Source: Poecilobothrus nobilitatus
Taxonomy: Eukaryota; Arthropoda; Insecta; Diptera; Dolichopodidae
Direction: 5' to 3'
Length of the DNA stretch: 64,000 nt
NCBI GenBank assembly: GCA_947095535.1
Contig: OX352774.1
Coordinates: 66,216,416 to 66,280,415 of the forward strand
Shown here piece after piece: positions 50,901 to 59,900 of this stretch (position 1 is its first letter; each line of letters starts with the position of its first letter). Both the position numbers and the translations under genes were made by a program. The notes beneath the pieces were generated by a model. It was not told the origin of the DNA. It worked only from the letters and a program-made list of their open reading frames with translations, and ran no database searches.

Positions 50901-53900
50901 AGAATTATATCTACTGTTTCAGGATGCATTATATTTGAAAAACATTTGCCTAAACCCCTAAAACTATGAAGAAAAAATATAAAAACCCTAAAACTATGCA
51001 ATAAAAACAAAAATAAAATTTAAATGTGTTCTATTATCTGTCTATAGCCTAGTGGGTAGGCGCGTGGCTTATTAACCGAAGGAGTGTGGGTTCGATCCCT
51101 GCACAGGTCGTAAGTGTTTTTCTTTACATACCCCCCTTACGACCAAATATAATGTAAATATATAGTATATAATATAAACAAAATAAATAATATTAGTATA
51201 TAATTTAATAATAGTATAAAAACCTATAATGGCCTTGGTAGCCGATGGTTCAATAATATTGCATTACATTTATGTATGCAATGTTAATATAAATAAATAA
51301 ATAAATTATCTGTCTATTCTATAGGTATAACATATAAGATTGAAACCAAATGTAGTAGGTAATGTTTAAAAGTAGTAAGAAGTATTTTAATTTTTCTTGA
51401 ATTTTTTTTTTTTCTTTTTTTTTTTACATATGAATGAACGAATGTACAGAATTGAATATTTTCGATAAATGCCTGTCTAATATTATCTTTATGTTAGTTT
51501 TTAAAAATGCCTTGTGTTTTTTTTTTTTTGGTTAGTTTTTAGTTTTGTTTTTCATATGAAAAAAAGTTAAAAGTAAAAAATAGAAAAATGAAAACTCTTT
51601 AAATAAAACAAATGACTACATTTTATAAGAAACTTGTAAGAATTTGTTAAAAAGTTTATACTTAAAAATCAAGAAAATAACAACCCCAGACAATTTTTTT
51701 TTCTTCTATTTTTAAACAATATTGTTGTTGTTTTCTTCTTCAACCTTTTAGCTTTAGTTCGGTTTGAGAAAAAAAAAAAAAAAAATAAGGATCTTAAAAG
51801 TCAGATAGTATTTTCTATAATTCGCGTAGAAACAGGCTGCACTTATTCATTCATTCGTTTCCTTTTTCATATTTTTCTCGTTATTTTTTATTTTTTTTTA
51901 TTATTCGATTTAGAATTGTGGAAAAATAAAATAAAACGACAAAATATCCGAAGAATTGCAATATAACTTTACCACAAGAACTAAAAAATAACAAAAAAAA
52001 AAAAAAAAAAACTCAAAAATTTTATTTTATTTTATTTTTTTTTTTTTGAATTTTGGAATTCCTAAACTTTGTATACATTTATATATATCTGTATATCTAG
52101 ATAGTTGTATTACTTGATTTTAAAATGTTTTATAAAACAAATCTATATGTACAATTTATAGAAAGGAGCCAGCCAACAAAATAGTCTAACTTTTTTCTTT
52201 TTTTTTTTTTTTGAGTTTGTGCTTGAAAGAATATCATCTGTAATATAAGAAATGATAGCCTGTTGCTTTTCTTGGAACGAGTCCAGAGGGAATTTTCTCA
52301 ATAATAGCTTACAAAAAAATAAAATTAACAAAAAATATACGACGTCGTCTTTGAGAAGCAACAGAGTATTTATATTGAGTTAAATCATTCATCGTATATT
52401 ATTACGATATAAACTATTTTATATGTAAAAGCTAGCCAACCAACCAAACAACCAAGCAACCAACCAACTACCAAAATAGAATTTAAAAAGAAAAAAAAAA
52501 AAATATAAAAAGAACATCATAAAACATAAAATTCGAAAAAAAAAAAAAAAAAATAAAAATTTGGTATTGAAACGGAATACCATCCATCTGCACGTTCTCC
52601 TTGTTTGTATTATTTAAAACATTATGGAATTATATTTTTTGTTTTGTTATATACCTTGAGTTAAGTTATAATTTTACAGGAAAAGTAATTTATTTCGAAC
52701 AATGTTTAATTTTTTTTATTTTTTGGATTTGAAATTTTTAAAATGTTTTGTAAAAATTTAAATTATTATTAATATTATCCGATCATTAAAAAAGGCTATG
52801 CATACCTTTTTTCAAAGATTTTTTACTTAATGAAATTTTGTGTCTTCCTAATATAAATTATAAAGAAATATAAATTTTGGGAGTCAATTATTTTATAGAA
52901 TGTTAATTATCTCGCAAATTTGTTTGTTGAGGTTATATATTAACAAGTTTAGCTTGTGAGTTGAACTTTAATTTATATTTTTGTGCGATCCTGTACTTCT
53001 TTAACTTAATTGAATCTGTTTTTGTTCTAATATCACATCGAGTTTATTTTTCAATTCTATGTTTTTATCATGTTTCCAAGTAATTTAACTAAGCTTCAGT
53101 TCAATTTTTCATTTGGTGGGTTCAAAGCTTCATTTTGGGAGCTGAGCTGAGTTCAAGACATAATTTGATGCTTCATCTTTATTTGTATTTAATTTAGAAT
53201 ATATTTAAAAAAATATCTTAATAAAATTTCATTAGGTTTAGTTTAGACGTTTTTCAAAACTTATAGTATATGATAGTATTTAAAAAATAATGTGGTATGA
53301 AGAAATTTGGACCAGGAAAATTAATTTACTGATTAAATTTCAATTTGCATTCAAAGTTTTATTAATGTCGTCATATTCTTTTTCTTTGAAATTAATTAAT
53401 TCCATATTTAAAAGTTTTTCTCTTTTCTTTTATAGCTGATGACGTAAATTAAGGTGTGAAAGTAAATAATGAATAATAAATATTGTTTAATTGTTAAGTT
53501 TTGTATAAACGATTTTCCGACAATTTAAATATATTTAATTTTGAATGAAAAATTTTGTTCAACAATTTCATAAATATTTTCGTAACAACAAGTGAATCTT
53601 TAAAGAAAATTCCCACTGTAAATATTGAAATCCTTAATAATACACAGCAATTAAAAAAAAATTTTAATTTATTTGAAAAAAAAATTTTATATACACGTGT
53701 ACTATAGATACTAGGTATTTAACGGGTGATGGCTTCAATCTGTTACCGTTTCAAAATTAAACATTTTTATAATAGTATTTCTTTTAAAAAAGATCCACGG
53801 TAAAAACAAAAATTCATAATATAACTTAAGGTTAACCTATAAAATTTTTTTTTAAATTTAAGCTTGTAATTAAAAGATTTCAAAAAATTTTGATAAAAAA

Positions 53901-56900
53901 AATAAATGGGGACTATTGCATATTTAAGGTAACTATTAAAAGACTAATATAACATTTTTAATGTTTAATTGTATGCAAAATCTGTGATAAAATGTTTATT
54001 TAATTTCAGTTTAATTATTAGTATGTTAGATTTATGAATATCAGGTTTAGGTTTCAGACATGAATTAAAAGTAATTTATTCTGTGTTAGTAAAATTAAAC
54101 GATTTAATGTGTCTTTACATATAATTATATTTGGTTTGATTGCCTAATGATGTTATTTTATTTATAGTATAGTTATAATGTTCAAAAGGAATGAGGAAGG
54201 AAGACTAGTTCTTAAAAATAACACAGACTTTTAAATTTTATGAAGGGAACAAATTGGTTATTAAAGTTTAATCAATAAAATCTGTAAGCAAATGTTAAAT
54301 AGATTATTATATATTGTTATATAAAAGATATTGATTGCCCACAATCATTTGCATTGTGCATTGTGAAAAAAAGCTTACATTTAAAATGGGTTCTGTTTAA
54401 AGCTACAACAAATGAGGCATATAATTAAATATGTATGAAGGGCCTCGATGTTCTAGTGGGTAAGAACGTATAATATACGCTGTAAACATCGAGGGAGTGC
54501 GGGTTTGAATTCCACACACGTCGTAAGAGTTATTCCACCTTACGACATTTACAGCCACGCCTGATCAGTAAAGGCTGTGTAATTCTGTCCACATTTATGT
54601 GGCAGAGAATGGGTTAAAAAAAAAAATATGTATGTTTTTACTATTTGAAAAACATTAAATTCAATTTTATATGTTAGCCAGATAAAAGGTTATAAAATAT
54701 TTTTTTAGTACTTTTAGAACTACATATTTGAATATCGGTTTAAATTTGTATATGTACATATTTACTGTCGTAGAAGAAAACTGTTTTTTAAATTCATAAA
54801 AAATTTTCCGAATAAATTTTATGTACCGACGAAAAGTGAAAATGGTGTGATTTTACTAAGAAAGTAAACCAATAAATCTATTGGAAAGACGTCCATATGC
54901 AATAGGCTGCTTATGTGTCATGAATGCAAGTCAGAATTTACCAATTGTAAAACCAAAGATTTTAATACTATTTATTGACTATTAAAGCTGACTATGATTA
55001 CAATTTAAATTGATTTAAAAGAAAAAATTCTGATTATATAAACGTTACTGTATGCCATTTTTCACATGAATCAACAACCAACAAGTTCTTACTCCTAAAT
55101 AACTTTTAAATCCATGGTAACAGTCTATCGTGTACGAAATTTACTTAAAAGTAATTTTTTATATTCTTTTCCTCTATACATTTTTTGTTTTATTTTTCTA
55201 TTTTTTTGTACAAAAAAGAAGTCATTCTTATTGTCGTAGTTTTATAGTTAGAATTTTATACATTATTTGTTGCTATTACCGTTATCATAATCATCATCAT
55301 CGTCGTTGTCGTCGTCAACTTCGACGTCTTCTTATGATATGGAGGCCGTTTTTTACTTTTTTGCTTTTCTTTTTTTTTGTGTAAGAAAGCATCATATTAT
55401 TTTGCCATAGAATTATAGGATTTTAAATATAATCATAATAACGTTTAGGCAATGTACAGTTATTATAAGGATATGTCTTTCTCTTTAAGCATTTTATTTT
55501 ATTTTAAATGACTTCAACAAAAAGTTTAATTTATTTAAATAAAATAAAGTAAAAAATAAATTTAAAAAAAAAAAAAAAAAATGATAAAAAATGAAAACAC
55601 TGAACATCAGTTTTATGATAAAAGAACAATAATATAAAAGAAAAAAATTTTCCGTAACAGTTTTGCTTCATATTTTTTTTTTGTGTTTTTTCTGTTGAAG
55701 TTATAAAGTATCATCATCTTAAAATAAAATGAGAGTATTAGAGTAATATACAAAACCTTATTCTGTATAAGGATATAATATGTAATTGTAATGATACAGA
55801 TATAATGTATATATACAACCGTATATTTTAAATTTAAGTTCATGTACAAATTTAAAATTTTTACTCTGTTGCATGCAACATCGCATCCAAGGACATATAT
55901 TACGATATTTGTTATTGCTGTTTCTTTAATTTTTGTTTTATTTTTAGCTTTTATTGTTGTTATTGTAAGGATCTCATTACGATATTTCTTTTGTATAAAA
56001 TATCTCTGGAAAGGACAAATAACAAAAAAAAAGGAATTTTCAATTTTCATGGGCCTCATGAAACGTTGTTTAAGTTGACAGAAAAGCATAGAAAATAGTA
56101 AAAAAATGTTTTTTTTTTGATAAAAAGGAGCATAAAAAGGAGCAAAAAAAGAATTTTAAATTTATTTTATAAAATACAACCAAAAAAGAAAATAAATCAC
56201 AACTGAAATTAAAAAGAATATTTTTTTATTTCAAATTAAAGCACAGCTACAAGTTTGTATAGAGGAACTATAAGGTGTACGTGTTACATTATAAAATGCC
56301 TCACTATTTATTACAAGTGTATTTATATATAGTAATTTGAACACGATATCCTCCGTCAACACGATAAGATATTGGATAATTACATTTTATATGAGACAAT
56401 GGATCGAATCCATAAAACTGAACTTAAACTTATACCTCACTTTTTCAAACAAAAATATGAGTTGAAGTGTAGTTTTTGTTTAAAAAAAAGTGATTTGAGC
56501 TCAAGCTCAGTTTTATGCATTTGAGCCAATGTTATGTCTATTTGAGAGAAAGAGATAGACGAGACAAACAAAAGCATATTGATTAGTTTGAATTTCTTAA
56601 TAAGGTTACTTTGTTTCAGTGAAATGATAATGTTCTATACGTTTAAGAAAATTGCTAATTAAAACTTTGGATTTTCTATTAATTGATTTCGTTATGTATT
56701 ACTAATATAGTAATGTTACAATCATGAAAATGTTCAATACTGTGCACTTCAGTTTAGATTATATTGTTCCATATAAGGAAGGGGTAACATATACAATGTC
56801 ATGTATATGTAAGAATGTAAGAATGTGGAACTCTTTAATGTTGGAGAAACAAAAGCAAAAATAGCAAATATTTAGTATTTTTGATCCAGTGCTAAACAAT

Positions 56901-59900
56901 TTTTTTTAAAAGAATGAAAAATCTTAAAGCTGCAAAAATTGTTAACTTAAATAATTTCTTTTTCTACTGATTATTGTATTCTGTCATAATTTCTACCCCG
57001 GATTTTTAAAAAACGAACATTCTTTCGACGAATTACAAGAGAAATCCTATTTAAAAAATCAATTAGCCAATAATAATCACAAAACTGTGTTTGAACTGAA
57101 TCATCAGAGAATATGAGGCATAAGAGTCATGGAACAATAATGGCAATAAAATTAGAGACAAAAATTAGCAAAATAAAGCAAAAACCAAGATGTATGAATC
57201 CAAATTTTTGAAATAATGGGAAATAGCGACCAATTTAATAAATTAACAAGGCGCCCAGAATCCTATATAACTAAGAAAAACCGTTAATACACGTAAAAAC
57301 GTATTACTCAACGTAGCTTCAATTTTTATATCTTGCAGAAAAATTTGCACAGGTGCCTAAGTTACAGGTGTCTAAAAATAGCATATTTTTAATTTTTAAT
57401 TCTTAATAGATCTTAAACAGGCGGTGGTACAAAAAAATTTTTTGAGGAAATTTATACTAATTCTAAAAGTTATTTCTCAGAATTTAAAGTTCCTATCTCA
57501 AAGCTTGCCGGAATTATGAAAAAAGAAATCAAGCAAAATTTGGTTTTCACATAACGGTAAATTTAATTAGTAAATTTAAAATAAAAATATATAATTTTGA
57601 TATTGATTTACAAAGGTAAAAGAAATTCCTCACGAATGGCGTTTTCAGATTGAAAAAATGTTAAGCTGAACATAAAATATAAGCATTTAAAAATAGGGCT
57701 ATTTCAAAGTTTCAGGGGTTGTAATTTCCTGATGGATGAAAAAGTTGTTACATGAAAAAGTTGTTCCACAAAATTAATTTTTTTATGAGACCTACTCATG
57801 GTTAAAATTTTTTCCTCTATATTTACCGGTGTAGAAGTTTTGTAAACGAACGGACAGACGAACGGACGTCCAGACGGATATAGTGAAACTAATAGGCACA
57901 TTTTTTCAAATTTTTTTTGGAAATGTGCTAAAAGGTATTCCAAACACTACAATCATTTAGAAAATCAAAACTTTAATTCAATAGAAAAATAATAAATTTT
58001 CGATTTAATCGAAATTTTGATTCATTAAAATTCAGGGGTTGATATAATGGTCAAATTGTTTTGTGTACAAAAATATAGGCGATTATCTACCGTAATTTTA
58101 TTTTTATCTTACAAAGAAACCGTGTTATATGAAGGTTACCTGTAATTATATACTTCTATATAAATGCGTATATATATTTATATTTTCTTAAAAGATATAA
58201 AATTAAACAAAAAATAAAAAAATTAAAATACAAAAAAAAAGCTAAAAGAATATTGTAAAAATGGAAAACAATATAACATTTTATTGAAAATTCAAATTGA
58301 CTGCAGTTCTCTATTTTTTTTTTTTTCTTTTTTTTTTTTTATAATACAAATGGGATTCAAAAAGAAGAGGGATAGTATGGTAAAGTGAATGAGAAAGAAA
58401 ATGAATAAGTGAAAAAGTTGTTATGATAATGGAATTTAATATTGTATTGCTTTTAAAATTGTAAGAAAGAGTGAATGAGAAGGAAAATTATAGAAATAAC
58501 AAAAGGAGTAGAAAATAAAATGAAAAATATTTAGGAAAAATCACAAAAATATAATTAAAATTAAATGAAATTCTATTTTGTATTTATTTGTATATATATA
58601 TAAATATTTTTTTTTTCCATTTTTTTTTATTTTTTAGTTATTGTTATTGCAATAAAAAGGTGTAATATAATAAGAAAATATATGAGTGTTTTTTTTGTAC
58701 TGTACTTTGTAACTATAATATGTACTCGTACAAGAATAAATACTTCATGGATTATTAAGTTTAAAGAATTTCATTTTTATTTCTATTTTTTTCTTTTTAA
58801 TATTTTTTTTATAAAATTGTGTATTTTTTTATTATTTTCGTTGTTTACAGAATTATATTTTTTGCATGCAATAATATACATATTATGTTAAATCATAATA
58901 TTTATAAGAAAAATATTTTTTTTAAGACAAACACTTCAAATTATCAATTTTGAAATGTAAAACATTAAAATTTATATATGTGTAATTTTTTTATACAAAA
59001 TAATATAATTTTAAAGTGGTTTTCTTAAAATTAGTAAGATATGTAATGTTTGTATGTATGTTTTTTTGTATGATCGAGAATTTAATATTTAGTTTACTTT
59101 TTCTATTCAAAATCATTTGAATTTGTACATTTGCATTTATATTGAATTGATTCTATAAAAGTTTTGTCTTTTTGACATTTGATTCTATGCGGTGAAACTT
59201 TGTGAAACAGTGAGAATTTAAAAGTGTTTAGGAATTCTCCACACATTCTCAAATTGTTTTATTCGACTTTTGTTGTAGAGTTTTAATTTTGTAATTATTT
59301 TCTTCAAAAAATATTGCATCTGGTGTCTCTATCAAAAGATTGTCGCTGGAAATTTGAAATTTTTCTTTACTAAAATAAGGGGGATGACTTAACTTCCACG
59401 GACATAAATTCCATGGAGCTTATGCCCTCTTAAATGGACTTAGTTCCATGAAAGTAAAGACCGTTTTTAAATAGATTAAATCCCTTAAAAATAAGCATAA
59501 GCTGGTAAAATTTTTGTATTCTGTAATTGATATTTATTAGAGGTTAAAAATATGAAAAATTTCGATTTTTACACATCTCAAGTTTTGAGAGCTTGAAATA
59601 TTTTTCAAAGTTGCAAAAATTAAAGCTGAAGTATCTTATATATTAATATCTTTAAAATACTTAACTAAATAAGGTTTACTTGGAGAACTAAATTTATTTC
59701 TGAACTATACGATTTGGTTATAGAACAGGCAAAAATATGAGGGAATGGTATGAAAATGGCAATTTGTTTGTGCGCCAAACGTATTTATGCTCTCTAAGAG
59801 CAAATTCTAGAAAAAGCCATATAAACTAACCTATCCTTTTGTTTTTATCTATTAAGTTTATAAATTAACGTTTTGGAATTTGTCCTTGAAAAAAATTCTG

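Noticed and set aside
51040..51120. Possible tRNA gene (A and B boxes)
   Set aside because: Flanked by a 13-bp target duplication and followed by a SINE body and tail, so it is the head of a SINE and not a functional tRNA gene.
55285..55335. Asp-rich minus-strand coding exon
   Set aside because: Explained by an ATC/GTC trinucleotide repeat; stops occur close by and no splice pair in a matching phase is evident.
55613..56089. 158-codon minus-strand frame, one of the longest in the window, with an overlapping 78-codon plus-strand frame
   Set aside because: Lies in the 12.2-kb bru3 intron, has intron-like composition (Ile/Lys/Tyr/Asn), no recognisable domain, and overlaps another frame. The hydrophobic stretch in the plus frame comes from T-rich DNA.
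57704..57943. 79-codon minus-strand frame
   Set aside because: Falls wholly within repeat copy A; the equivalent frame is not maintained in copy B.
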